Assembly (NCBI GenBank): GCA_013414795.1
Contig: CP058732.1
Span: 2,207,950-2,271,949, forward strand
Length of the DNA stretch: 64,000 nt
Direction: 5' to 3'
From: Candidatus Kapaibacterium sp.
GTDB taxonomy: Bacteria; Bacteroidota; Ignavibacteria; Kapaibacteriales; UBA2268
The position numbers and the translations under genes were made by a program. This document shows positions 33,283-42,228 of the stretch, piece after piece (the stretch's first letter is position 1; every line of letters begins with the position of its first letter). The notes under the pieces were generated by a model. It did no database searches, had not been told where the DNA came from, and saw nothing but the letters and a program-made list of their open reading frames with translations.

Positions 33283-35676
33283 TTAAAATCTAAACCTAAA
33301 ACCAAGATTTAATGAAATCCGATGGTAGAACCAATCTCCATCAGTCAGCAAACTGGATAGCGGATATTTGTATAAAATTTCAGATGATATAGCAAATCTT
33401 GGATGGAAAAAATAGTTATAGCCAATACCAAATGCAAAGTTTGTTCGAAATCCAGAAAGTGAATTAATAGTATTAATATTTGGGTCGAGCAATGACCTTT
33501 CTCCATTTATGTAGGAATAGTTTGGGGGATTGATTATGAAACGGTAAAACTCAATAGATTTGGATAGAGGAAAATCGAATTCAAACCCAGCGGAGAAAAA
33601 TAGACCATAGTAAAAATGGTATTCGGCAAAAAGGGACAAACCCGCAAACCAACCGAGAAGGGAAATCCTTCGTCCTTCGTTGAAAGAGGCAAAAGTACCA
33701 TTTTCAAGACGAATTTTCGAGACAATTGTGTCGGGCGATTCAATTTTTCCAGCATAATTTTCAAAAGTTAATCTTGTAGATACAGCGAAATTTTCGTCCA
33801 AGAACTTGGAAAAGTATATGCCAAAGAACCCCGCTGTTCCAGAGGAATTTTGATATTTACCATAAGAAACAACATTGCCAGTTGAAATGAAGTCGGGAGA
33901 ATTGAAGCCCAAAGAAAAAATGCCGAAGAAACCAATTTGGTAACCTGGGTTAACTTTACAATTGGATTGTAAACCAGGAAATAATTGGAAAAAAGCCTTA
34001 CCACGTGCTGGGTCGAAGGTATAACACACAGTCCATTCGGAAACATTCAATGCAAGGTCCGAAACAACAAAAGAAAGGCGTGAAGAATATGTGCTTTGTA
34101 GAGGCTTCACCGACATCAAAATCTGCGGAGTACCATTTTCAAATTTGGGAATGTTTAAATCGAAACCATAATTTGAAACAATCGAAACCCCTTGAATACC
34201 AGTATCGTCAAGCCTGTCGTCACGCAAAATTATTTCGAATCCTTTCAAAGAGGGTTTCCCTTCGGCGATTGGAGCAAGTGTATCTTTACTTGGTTCATAT
34301 TCTACAAAAGATTGTCCAGCCATAGTACCATATGCATCGTATGCATCTTTACCATAACCAAAGCCATAGGAATACATACCAAAAGGTAAATCCGCTTCAA
34401 TAGAGTGAGAACCATATTCAACTTGAATATAGCCAATTGAGTATCTGCTTATTCCAATTTGTTCGAATAATGAAGAATCCACGGGAGCACCGTCGAGGCG
34501 TAAACTTCGAATAGCAACTGTTGGAATAACAACATTAATGTAGTGTCGCCATTCTCCATTGACTGGGGTTGCAAAACGGTAACTTTTAAGAAATTGCAAA
34601 GTCGGGCTAACAAGCAACATCATTGGGTCGCCAATCATATCCCCAATGTTGTACCCGTGGGAATATTGTGCAACAAGTATAGGCTTATTAGCAGTTATCT
34701 GCAATGCTTTATCTACAAGGCTGTCAAAGAATTCCCCAGCGTTTAATGTTCTTACAAGTTTTCCATCAACGAAAACCTTTGTTTCGGGTTCGTTTGCAAG
34801 GACTCGAAAAGTGTAATTTTTCCTTGGCTTTAAAACCCCAAGGTAATAGTGCTTTCCCCAAGAAGGAATTGGGGGCATTTGCTCAACAAGATGGTTGCAA
34901 GCAGATTTGTTTGGTGGAACATATGCACATTGATGTCCAGAAAAAACTGCAATTTTTTTGTTCGCACGGATAATAGAACCCGTTAAATCACACTTTGGAC
35001 TTTGAACAAATTTCGCTGCAACTTGATACACATCGCCTTTATTCATCCTAATTGTAAAAGGGACATTTGCTGGGTTCGTTTCAGTATCAAATGATGGAAT
35101 GATTGTTACTTCTGTATTATCCTCTGTTGCAACAACTGCAAAGATTGGTAACATTTCAATCGAAACAGTGTAGCACATTGCTCGATATTCAGTGCCAAGA
35201 ACTTCTACTGGAAAAGCAAGGAATGAATCAGTTGTCTGAAAACGGCGGTTCAAACCATAAACAAAGATTGGCTTTTCCGATGTGACGTGAACACTTAATC
35301 TCTCGATAACATTAAAACTTTTGACTTGTGCTAAAGATGGAATTCTCACGCTTTGGATAGTCTTTCCCCGAACAAATACCTGCGTTCGATAATTAATTCC
35401 TGGAATTTCAATTGTTACCCGAGTGTCTTCTTCTCCCGTAAGAAACAGTTCAAGTATCAACTCGCCAGCAGGCCTTTTTGGGTCATCCTCTTGAAAATTC
35501 TTCATAAAGCAAATCCAAAAATCCCTTCCTACTGGGTTCTTTACTATTTGGTACTTGCTGGAAGGCAAGGAGTCCACTTGAACTATTTGAATTTGATAAT
35601 CATTTTTATCAAGTTCAGAATAAAGGCATACTTGTTGAAACAATAAAATTGATAGCGCAAAGAAAATCTTCTTCAT
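33283..35676 (-). CDS. secreted IgGFc-binding-like domain fused to an outer-membrane beta-barrel
   Basis: The 797-residue protein has a signal peptide (to about 19). The N-terminal half (about 45-490) resembles the IgGFc-binding N-terminal domain family (PF17517): GRDFWICFMKNF, LFLTGEEDTRVTIEIPG, SEKPIFVYGLNRR, TEDNTEVTIIPS, NKKIAVFSGHQCAYVPP, HLVEQMPPIPSWGKHYYLG. After a linker, the last 220 residues are amphipathic strands typical of a small outer-membrane barrel (GFFGIYFSKFLDENFAVSTR, FAFGIGYNYFFHPRFAISSE) ending in the aromatic SLNLGFRFRF. It is likely surface-displayed. Ligand unknown; 'IgG binding' is only the family's name. Between two genes at 3 and 1 nt. Confidence 0.7.
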   Translation of the reverse strand: MKKIFFALSILLFQQVCLYSELDKNDYQIQIVQVDSLPSSKYQIVKNPVGRDFWICFMKNFQEDDPKRPAGELILELFLTGEEDTRVTIEIPGINYRTQVFVRGKTIQSVRIPSLAQVKSFNVIERLSVHVTSEKPIFVYGLNRRFQTTDSFLAFPVEVLGTEYRAMCYTVSIEMLPIFAVVATEDNTEVTIIPSFDTETNPANVPFTIRMNKGDVYQVAAKFVQSPKCDLTGSIIRANKKIAVFSGHQCAYVPPNKSACNHLVEQMPPIPSWGKHYYLGVLKPRKNYTFRVLANEPETKVFVDGKLVRTLNAGEFFDSLVDKALQITANKPILVAQYSHGYNIGDMIGDPMMLLVSPTLQFLKSYRFATPVNGEWRHYINVVIPTVAIRSLRLDGAPVDSSLFEQIGISRYSIGYIQVEYGSHSIEADLPFGMYSYGFGYGKDAYDAYGTMAGQSFVEYEPSKDTLAPIAEGKPSLKGFEIILRDDRLDDTGIQGVSIVSNYGFDLNIPKFENGTPQILMSVKPLQSTYSSRLSFVVSDLALNVSEWTVCYTFDPARGKAFFQLFPGLQSNCKVNPGYQIGFFGIFSLGFNSPDFISTGNVVSYGKYQNSSGTAGFFGIYFSKFLDENFAVSTRLTFENYAGKIESPDTIVSKIRLENGTFASFNEGRRISLLGWFAGLSLFAEYHFYYGLFFSAGFEFDFPLSKSIEFYRFIINPPNYSYINGERSLLDPNINTINSLSGFRTNFAFGIGYNYFFHPRFAISSEILYKYPLSSLLTDGDWFYHRISLNLGFRFRF

Positions 35677-35679
35677 TTT

Positions 35680-36486
35680 CTACTTCACAATCAAAAATTT
35701 AGAATTTAAAACGCCAATAGAAAATGCATTTAGTTGTAAAAAATAACATCCAGAAGCATAATTTAGAGGAAGCGAAAGTTCCAATAAATAATCTCCCGAT
35801 TCAAGTTTTTCCTCTGGGGAAATTTCACCTTTTGTACCTATTATTTTGAAAACCTCCGAATTGTTTGATGTTAAAACTTCTTCTCCTTTTGCATTAAAAA
35901 CTTTCAATTCAATTTTGGAGGAAGAAGTTAAACCAAATCTGAAAAAGACTCTATCGGTTGAAGGCACGGGAAAAGACTCGGATAGGTAGTTCTCTTTGAC
36001 TGGGAAAACAAGCGGACCACGCACCTTAACCGTTCCGCCCTCAAAAGTAAAGTCCACAGGATTGTCGTCAATTTCCAATTGAAGCAAGCGAATAGTACTT
36101 ATAGAATCTTTATAGACCAAGCCTTCGACAATCAACTTGCACAGGGTTTTTTCAACGTTTGGGGTAATATTCAACCGCGAGGAAGTAATCCTTAAAATCG
36201 CATCATTTAATTGGTTTAGTTGAACGCTAAAATTCGGTTTCGATTCAGAAATAATGTTGTTTGCATCGGAAACAACGTTTTGAATGTCTATCAAATATGC
36301 ATTAAATTGAAATACAAGGGTAATTTTGTTAAATGATTGAGAACCAAAATCGCCAAGGATTTCAATTGTGTCCAGTCTTCCTCGCTCGATAACTTGCTCT
36401 GGAATTGAAACTCTAATTTGAGCAAACGAAAAATTTATCAATAAAGCAATGAAAACAAAATATTTTACACTATTTGCAAAAGCCAT
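35680..36486 (-). CDS. secreted protein with C-terminal T9SS sorting-type domain
   Basis: The 268-residue protein has a signal peptide (to about 22, LLINFSFAQIRVS). Residues 25-150 look like a cohesin-like all-beta domain (IEILGDFGSQSFNKITLVFQ, LRITSSRLNITPNVEKTLCK). The last 85 residues have the beta-sandwich shape of type A T9SS signals: SESFPVPSTDRVFFRF, KIELKVFNAKGEEVLTS, LESGDYLLELSL, GCYFLQLNA, SKFLIVK. Function is unknown. It begins the minus-strand unit running to at least 32163 and lies 3 nt before the barrel gene, which could be its surface partner. Confidence 0.65.
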   Translation of the reverse strand: MAFANSVKYFVFIALLINFSFAQIRVSIPEQVIERGRLDTIEILGDFGSQSFNKITLVFQFNAYLIDIQNVVSDANNIISESKPNFSVQLNQLNDAILRITSSRLNITPNVEKTLCKLIVEGLVYKDSISTIRLLQLEIDDNPVDFTFEGGTVKVRGPLVFPVKENYLSESFPVPSTDRVFFRFGLTSSSKIELKVFNAKGEEVLTSNNSEVFKIIGTKGEISPEEKLESGDYLLELSLPLNYASGCYFLQLNAFSIGVLNSKFLIVK

Positions 36487-36556
36487 AGATATAAGAAAAT
36501 AAAATACAAAAATATTGAAAATTGTTTAAACGAACCTCTCAAAAGTTAGTAAAATC

Positions 36557-36600
36557 TTAACAAAATTATTTTTGGGAAAAAATCGTCAATATTTTGTTAA
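36557..36600. promoter_or_regulatory. inverted repeat in the divergent region before prfA
   Basis: TTAACAAAAT (36557-36566) and ATTTTGTTAA (36591-36600) form a perfect 10-bp inverted repeat with a 24-nt spacer, directly upstream of the prfA start at 36615. AT-rich, so significance is moderate. Confidence 0.25.
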
Positions 36601-36614
36601 AATTTTTTTGCCAT

Positions 36615-37706
36615 ATGAAAGATAAACTTGAAAGCATTATTGAACGATATCGATTTATTGAAAACGAATTGAATAATCCCGATGTATTGAAAGACGTCAA
36701 AAAATTCAAAGAACTTTCTCGGGAGTTTAAATATTTGACACCAATTGTAAATAAATCCAGAGAATATCTTAAAGTTTTAAAAGATATAGAATCAAATTTA
36801 GAATTGGTCAAAAGCAATATAGAACCAGAACTTCGAGACCTTGCATACGAGGAGATTGAGATACTCCAAAGACAAAAAGAAGAAATAGAAGAGGAATTGA
36901 AAATTCTCCTCATTCCCAAAGATATGAACGATATGAAAAACTGTATCGTAGAGATTCGTGCGGGAACTGGAGGCGACGAGGCTGGGCTTTTCGTTGGCGA
37001 CCTTTTCCGAATGTACCAAAAATTTGCAGAAAAGCAAGGCTTTAAAATCGAAGTGATAGATTTCAACGAAGGCGAGCGAGGCGGTTTCAAGGAGATAATT
37101 TTTTCGATGAGTGGCGAAGATGTCTACGGTGTAATGAAATTCGAAAGTGGTGTCCACCGTGTCCAGCGTGTACCAGAAACCGAAGCAAATGGTCGAATAC
37201 ATACATCTGCTGCAACAGTGGCTGTACTACCAGAAGCCGACGAAATTGATATCGAAATCAACGACGAAGACTTACGAATAGACATTTTCCGCTCTGGTGG
37301 CAAAGGTGGACAAAATGTAAACAAGGTCGAAACTGCTGTCAGAATCACGCATATTCCAACGGGGATTGTCGTTTCCTGCCAAGACGAGCGCTCACAATTG
37401 AAAAATAGAGAGAAGGCGATGAAAGTCCTTCGAGCAAGACTTTACGAACTTGAACTCAAAAAACAACAAGAAGAGATTACTTCTGCTCGTCGTGCAATGG
37501 TTCGCAGTGGCGACCGTTCCGAAAAAATAAGAACATACAATTGGCCACAGAACCGAGTTACCGACCATCGGCTTGAAGGGGAGCAAAAAAATTATCCTTT
37601 GAGCGAAGTTATGGAAGGCGAACTTATGCCCATTATAGAAAATCTTCGTATTCTCGAGCAAACTCAACTACTTAATCAAGGTTTGCTCATTGCAGAAAAG
37701 GATTGA
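36615..37706 (+). CDS. prfA: peptide chain release factor 1
   Basis: Taking ATG 36615 (MKDKLESIIERY) gives 363 residues, the standard RF1 length. The in-frame TTG at 36594 lies within the upstream inverted repeat and adds a non-conserved heptapeptide. Seen: an N-terminal helical domain, EIRAGTGGDEAGLFVGDLFR, the stop-codon-reading PxT position as PET in HRVQRVPETEANGRIHTSAA, and the GGQ peptidyl-hydrolysis loop SGGKGGQNVNKVETAVRI. The PxT motif identifies RF1 (UAA/UAG) rather than RF2 (SPF). It stands alone on the plus strand between two minus-strand units. The HemK/PrmC methylase is not adjacent. Confidence 0.97.
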   Translation: MKDKLESIIERYRFIENELNNPDVLKDVKKFKELSREFKYLTPIVNKSREYLKVLKDIESNLELVKSNIEPELRDLAYEEIEILQRQKEEIEEELKILLIPKDMNDMKNCIVEIRAGTGGDEAGLFVGDLFRMYQKFAEKQGFKIEVIDFNEGERGGFKEIIFSMSGEDVYGVMKFESGVHRVQRVPETEANGRIHTSAATVAVLPEADEIDIEINDEDLRIDIFRSGGKGGQNVNKVETAVRITHIPTGIVVSCQDERSQLKNREKAMKVLRARLYELELKKQQEEITSARRAMVRSGDRSEKIRTYNWPQNRVTDHRLEGEQKNYPLSEVMEGELMPIIENLRILEQTQLLNQGLLIAEKD

Positions 37707-37708
37707 AT

Positions 37709-38590
37709 TTAAGGTTGGTTTTTTACCAAGAAAATTTCTTTTTCGATTTTGCTTGCAGAGCCAAACACACCAATCGCACCATTGACACTCGAAAGCAATG
37801 GATTTATTTGGTTTCCACGAAATTGTTGTAAAACCCAACGAAGGTAATTAAAATCGGGGGCATAAACAACAATTTTGTGCCTTCCAAACCATTTAAACAA
37901 AAGCATAGTCAAAGGGTATTCAGTATTGGGAATTGCGTCAAAATTCGATACATCGTAGTAATATCGACTTTTGCTTCGACGGTCATCAAATGGATTGTAC
38001 ACTCTTCGATTTTTTTCTGAATTCGGTGGGGTAAGGTATATCCCATACTCAAGCGTATCAAGGCAAATAGTTGAAACTATGTAATATAATGTGCCTTTAA
38101 CCGATTTCCAACGCAATGGGATAGGTTTCTGGTCGGAAAAATTCACTGAATCTTTTGGGTAGTAGATTGTATCTGGCGGTGGCGAGACCCAATCGAATCT
38201 TTCGGGTGTTATTGTTGTAGATGTAATGACGACACCATCTTGGGTTTTGATTTCCAAATCGTATGTTGTGTTTGGTTGAACTTTTAAAGAAGTATCTGGT
38301 AAGAAATAACACCAGTTTTTCGAGTCGCCAGTATCTTTTGGAACAAGTTTGATTTTATTTTGGTTAAACTTAATATAAACATCAGCGTTTCTTACAAAGG
38401 CTTTGGCAAAATCGAACTTGTCGTTCAATGGTTGAGTTCGCATCAATCTTATTCCATCAATTGGTTCATCCACAATCAAAAACGCTTCGACATAATATTG
38501 GGGGATATAGTCTGCTGGAGGTTTCTCCTCGCACCCGAATAAACCAAATATCAAAACAGAAAGCAGATTTATTAAAATTAACTTTTTCAT
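37709..38590 (-). CDS. DUF4249 lipoprotein, partner of the adjacent TonB-dependent receptor
   Basis: The ATG at 38590 gives 293 residues; a TTG two codons upstream is less likely. The signal peptide ends IFGLFGC with the lipidated Cys near residue 20. The body has the DUF4249 pattern: YYVEAFLIVDEPIDGIRLMR near the N-terminus, VRNADVYIKF, and the central TTITPERFDWVSPP. DUF4249 proteins are habitually encoded beside TonB-dependent receptors in Bacteroidota and are presumed surface accessory lipoproteins. Here the receptor ends 6 nt upstream. The gene's stop faces the prfA stop 2 nt away. Confidence 0.8.
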   Translation of the reverse strand: MKKLILINLLSVLIFGLFGCEEKPPADYIPQYYVEAFLIVDEPIDGIRLMRTQPLNDKFDFAKAFVRNADVYIKFNQNKIKLVPKDTGDSKNWCYFLPDTSLKVQPNTTYDLEIKTQDGVVITSTTITPERFDWVSPPPDTIYYPKDSVNFSDQKPIPLRWKSVKGTLYYIVSTICLDTLEYGIYLTPPNSEKNRRVYNPFDDRRSKSRYYYDVSNFDAIPNTEYPLTMLLFKWFGRHKIVVYAPDFNYLRWVLQQFRGNQINPLLSSVNGAIGVFGSASKIEKEIFLVKNQP

Positions 38591-38596
38591 ATCCAA

Positions 38597-40882
38597 CTAT
38601 AATTTTATTTCATAGGAAAGTGAAGGAATAATTGGTAAAAGACGTACATCCTCAACCTTTGGTAGATCTTCGTTGAGATTGTAATACCTAAACCAAATGT
38701 CTCGTCTGTTATAAACGTTGTAAACATCAAGAATTAATTTAGATGGAAGCCCTAAGGTTTTGAAATTGTAAGTTACAGCAATATTCAATTGATGGGATGG
38801 AGGCAGGCGAAGTCCATACCTTTGAGAAGTTATGATTTTCCCCAAGCCCTCGCTCTGACCAGGCAAGCGGGAAAGTAACATAGAGGTTGCACCAGTGTAA
38901 GATTGCCCCGATTGAAATGTGAAAGTAGCCGAGAATTCCCAATTTTGATTCAAAAGGTATTGGGCAACAATTTTGAAATCGTGTCTTCTGTCGTATTTTG
39001 GACGGAATTCCTTTCCATAATTCAACGAGTCGAACCGAGCATAGATAAATCCAAGAGCATAGCCAAGCCAGCCAACAAATTTCCCGTATTTCTTTTGGAA
39101 GAATATTTCCATTCCGTATGAACGACCATTGCCAACGTAAAATACATCTCTGGAAGTCCTTGCAGTAAGCAAATTCAGATTCAACTCCGTAATGTCTTTT
39201 AAGGTTTTGTAGTATACATCGAAGTTAAAGTTAACACCCTCGAACGGTTCAGTTTCCAACGATAGGATAATGTGTTGCGAAGATATGGGCGGAACAGTCG
39301 TGTCCGTCGGAAGCCAGGTGTCAAAGAATGAAAAGTCGGGTTGTGTTGCCAGCCGAATGTTTTGATGATAAATTCCCCAAGCAAGTTTTGTAGAAATCCT
39401 ATCGGTAAAATTATACTTTAATGCAATTCTTGGGTCGAACGTAAGTTTCTGACTCAATGTCCAATAATTTACTCTTAAGCCAAATTGCCAAGAAACTTTA
39501 TCTGCTAAATTATAATTGCCTTGAAAATAAGCACTATGATTCCAATCATCAACAGTGATATTTAAAATGCCTGCTGGGGTGACACCAGAATTTTGGGAAG
39601 TATCTGTCTCTGTTCCAGCAAAATTTTGAATGTATGTAAATCTAAATTTGGAAAGTTCGTAACCAAATTTTAGAGTTAGAAACTCTGTTAGGAACCAATC
39701 GAAATTCGATTTAAAGTTTAAATCTTTGATTGAATTTTCAATTTTATAAACGTAATCACCTGTGCGACCAACGAATGAATTTCTATAAAAATTCCAACTT
39801 AATGAATTCGATGAAAAAATATTGTCGTAGAAAATGTGAACCCAGCGAGTGTAAGCCGCCTGGTTTTTTATTGTTATATCGAAATCTATTCCAAAGCCAG
39901 AATAGCCCAACAAATCCTGGCTTTGGAAACCACCGAGGTAAAGCCTATCGTTTTTACCAAACTCTTGGGTTAACTTTGCGTTTACGTCGTAGAACCAAAA
40001 ATCGGGTAGCGGAACATTAGGGTCTGTAGGGATTAAGCCTTTAATCAAATCTACATAGGTTCGACGTCCAGCAATAAACCAAGAACCATTGAACAAAGGA
40101 CCTTCGAGCATTGCTTTGGAAGAAATAACACCCAAACCAGCCCCACCCGATACTCTTTCTCGGTTTCCCTCTCTTTGTGTTACATTTAGCACAGAGGATA
40201 TTCTTCCCCCATATTCAGCAGGGAAACCCCCTTTGATTAATTCAACATCTTTAATCGCCTCGGTGTTGAATGTTGAAATGAACCCAAATAAGTGCGATGG
40301 ATTATACACAGTCATATTATCCAAAAGTACAAGGTTCTGGTCGGGAGAGCCACCACGCACGAACAAACCCGAGGAAATCTGGGACGAGGTCAAAATTCCA
40401 GGAAGGTATTGCAAAGAGCGGAACAAATCGGATTCGCCTCCAATGCGAATTTTGGAAATTTGCCTAACTGGAACAGAAATTTTGCTAATAGTAATTTCCC
40501 GCTTTTCTATGTCCTTTTCAGCCTCTACTCTAATTTCCGATGTTGTAATTTCGCTTGGTTTTAAATAGAAATTTCGGCGAAGTACCTCTTTCTTTTTTAA
40601 AGTAATAGTGTCAGTAAATCGCTCGTAGCCCACGTAAGTTACAACTATCCGATATTTCCCAGGGGGGACATTATTTAGTGCAAAAAAGCCCGTTTTATTG
40701 GTCAATGCACCAATTTTAGTTCCTTCGAGGAAAACGGTTGCACCAACAAGGGTCTCTTTTGTTTGAATATCGAAAACAAACCCACTTATCGTCGCATTTT
40801 CGCCAATAGTGCTTGCCTCGTTGGCAAAAACGAAGATAAGTTGAAAGAAATATATAATTATAGCAATTTTTAACAATCTCAT
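38597..40882 (-). CDS. TonB-dependent receptor with CarboxypepD_reg-like domain (DUF4249-associated type)
   Basis: I choose ATG 40882 (761 residues), because it begins directly with a signal peptide (MRLLKIAIIIYFFQLIFVFA). The longer frame starts at a TTG with 18 extra residues. Domains: carboxypeptidase-regulatory-like (about 30-115, ISGFVFDIQTKETLVGATVF, PPGKYRIVVTYVGYE), plug (about 130-250, RSLQYLPGILTSSQISSGLF, VRGGSPDQNLVLLDNMTVYN, GGFPAEYGGRISSVLNV), and a barrel to the C-terminal SYEIKL. The plug sequence is of the type found with DUF4249 partners. Substrate unknown. The 125-nt gap upstream (40883-41007) contains no element I can support. Confidence 0.9.
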   Translation of the reverse strand: MRLLKIAIIIYFFQLIFVFANEASTIGENATISGFVFDIQTKETLVGATVFLEGTKIGALTNKTGFFALNNVPPGKYRIVVTYVGYERFTDTITLKKKEVLRRNFYLKPSEITTSEIRVEAEKDIEKREITISKISVPVRQISKIRIGGESDLFRSLQYLPGILTSSQISSGLFVRGGSPDQNLVLLDNMTVYNPSHLFGFISTFNTEAIKDVELIKGGFPAEYGGRISSVLNVTQREGNRERVSGGAGLGVISSKAMLEGPLFNGSWFIAGRRTYVDLIKGLIPTDPNVPLPDFWFYDVNAKLTQEFGKNDRLYLGGFQSQDLLGYSGFGIDFDITIKNQAAYTRWVHIFYDNIFSSNSLSWNFYRNSFVGRTGDYVYKIENSIKDLNFKSNFDWFLTEFLTLKFGYELSKFRFTYIQNFAGTETDTSQNSGVTPAGILNITVDDWNHSAYFQGNYNLADKVSWQFGLRVNYWTLSQKLTFDPRIALKYNFTDRISTKLAWGIYHQNIRLATQPDFSFFDTWLPTDTTVPPISSQHIILSLETEPFEGVNFNFDVYYKTLKDITELNLNLLTARTSRDVFYVGNGRSYGMEIFFQKKYGKFVGWLGYALGFIYARFDSLNYGKEFRPKYDRRHDFKIVAQYLLNQNWEFSATFTFQSGQSYTGATSMLLSRLPGQSEGLGKIITSQRYGLRLPPSHQLNIAVTYNFKTLGLPSKLILDVYNVYNRRDIWFRYYNLNEDLPKVEDVRLLPIIPSLSYEIKL

Positions 40883-41007
40883 TTTGCAAAAATTTTTTGA
40901 AAACTTATAAACGAATTTGTCTTTTAAAAGTTTCAATTGCGGTAAAGTAAAATTTTTTGAAATCGGGGAAATGAGTATTTGATAAAATTATCTGTTAAAA
41001 ACTTTCT

Positions 41008-42228
41008 TTACCAAGGAAGAAGCTTAATAACTGGATTTTCATCTATCCGAACGAAGAAGTTACCCGAAGTGGAAACAAAAAACATTGTGCAATCTTCGAG
41101 GATTGCTGGAATATTTAGAACCGAGGGGTATTTGGAAAGGTCTATTGTTTTCCACAAAGTTAAATCTTCACCAAAGAAAATCATAACGGGGTTGTACTTA
41201 ATGTATCCCAAGGCTCCAATTAATTGTTGGCTCAAAAACAAAGGTGAATTGAATACTGCTGTGATGTGTTGTTTGTTCACAATTGTCCCGTTGGTATCGA
41301 TTTTATAAATTGTTGAAATTGTTTCTCCCAAACCAGAGTTGTACAGAACCAGATACAAATTACCGTCTTTCGAAATCGAAAGATAGCGAGGAACAATACC
41401 AAATTCTTTGTTCCAAATGACTTTTCCATTTTCGTTCAAACAAGATAGCATTCCGAGAAGTTCGCCATCTTGCTCTTTGTAACCAAAAACATAAATCCTA
41501 TCTTTCCAAACAACTGGATACCTAACAAGCCGTAACCCCTCGAAAAATTGTTTCCATAGAAAATTTCCGTTTGTATCCACAAGAAGAACTGTATCTGTTT
41601 TACCGATTTCGTCGTGTGTAAGATTGAGGACAATTCGATTATTTTTAAATTCGGTAAAACAATTCGTAGAAGGCAAAGGTAAAAACTTTTTAAAAAGAAT
41701 TATGCCTTTGTAATTAATTCGATACAAAAGTCCAAAGGAATTTGTAAAGTAAAAACTGTTCGCAGTTGCTAATAAATTCGAAAAATACCTTGATGTATCA
41801 TCCAATGTTACATTCCAATTTTCTTTTCCATCTTTTGAGATTGAATACACATTTTTCAGATTGGTTATGAAAATAATTTCTTCATTCGGCGAAGCAATGA
41901 AATTTGATATTACGTATTCATTTGGTTTCAACTTGAATTCCCAGAGCAATTTGGTATGTTCATAACAAACTACAACGCCATTAGCGGTTGAAGTAACAAA
42001 CTTGTTTTGCGAAAGTGCCAACGGGTGGGAAATAAACCCAGTTGTATCGCTACATTGAACTTTTTCCAGAAGCGAGACACCAGTCCAAAACTTCCCAAAC
42101 TGTTCAAAGGTCGATTGCCTAAATGAATTTCCATATAGATTGAAAGGTTCTTTCTTTTCTTCTTGCCCACAAGAAAGAAGAAAAACCAAAATTGAAAAAG
42201 CAAATAACTTATTGAACCAAGAGTGCAT
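41008..42228 (-). CDS. lipoprotein with PQQ-like beta-propeller repeats
   Basis: The 406-residue product has a lipoprotein signal with a good lipobox LLSC (Cys20) followed by GQEEKKE. The rest has repeated four-strand blades with the 'YxIxxxGxxxW' flavour of PQQ-like propellers: YSISKDGKENWNVTL, YRINYKGIILFKKFL, LVDTNGNFLWKQFF, LNENGKVIWNKEFG, YKIDTNGTIVNKQ. This suggests a seven- or eight-bladed structural or binding propeller on the outer membrane. I do not assign a pathway. Its start lies 20 nt inside the T9SS protein gene upstream, so they are coupled. Confidence 0.65.
   Translation of the reverse strand: MHSWFNKLFAFSILVFLLSCGQEEKKEPFNLYGNSFRQSTFEQFGKFWTGVSLLEKVQCSDTTGFISHPLALSQNKFVTSTANGVVVCYEHTKLLWEFKLKPNEYVISNFIASPNEEIIFITNLKNVYSISKDGKENWNVTLDDTSRYFSNLLATANSFYFTNSFGLLYRINYKGIILFKKFLPLPSTNCFTEFKNNRIVLNLTHDEIGKTDTVLLVDTNGNFLWKQFFEGLRLVRYPVVWKDRIYVFGYKEQDGELLGMLSCLNENGKVIWNKEFGIVPRYLSISKDGNLYLVLYNSGLGETISTIYKIDTNGTIVNKQHITAVFNSPLFLSQQLIGALGYIKYNPVMIFFGEDLTLWKTIDLSKYPSVLNIPAILEDCTMFFVSTSGNFFVRIDENPVIKLLPW

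Noticed and set aside
33282..33305. Longer lhgO start at a TTG inside the barrel gene
   Set aside because: The flavin-binding N-terminus starts at ATG 33281, directly after the preceding stop; the extension encodes out-of-frame barrel codons.
33283..35676. Function as a true immunoglobulin-binding protein
   Set aside because: The name is that of the domain family only; nothing in the sequence or context points to a vertebrate host.
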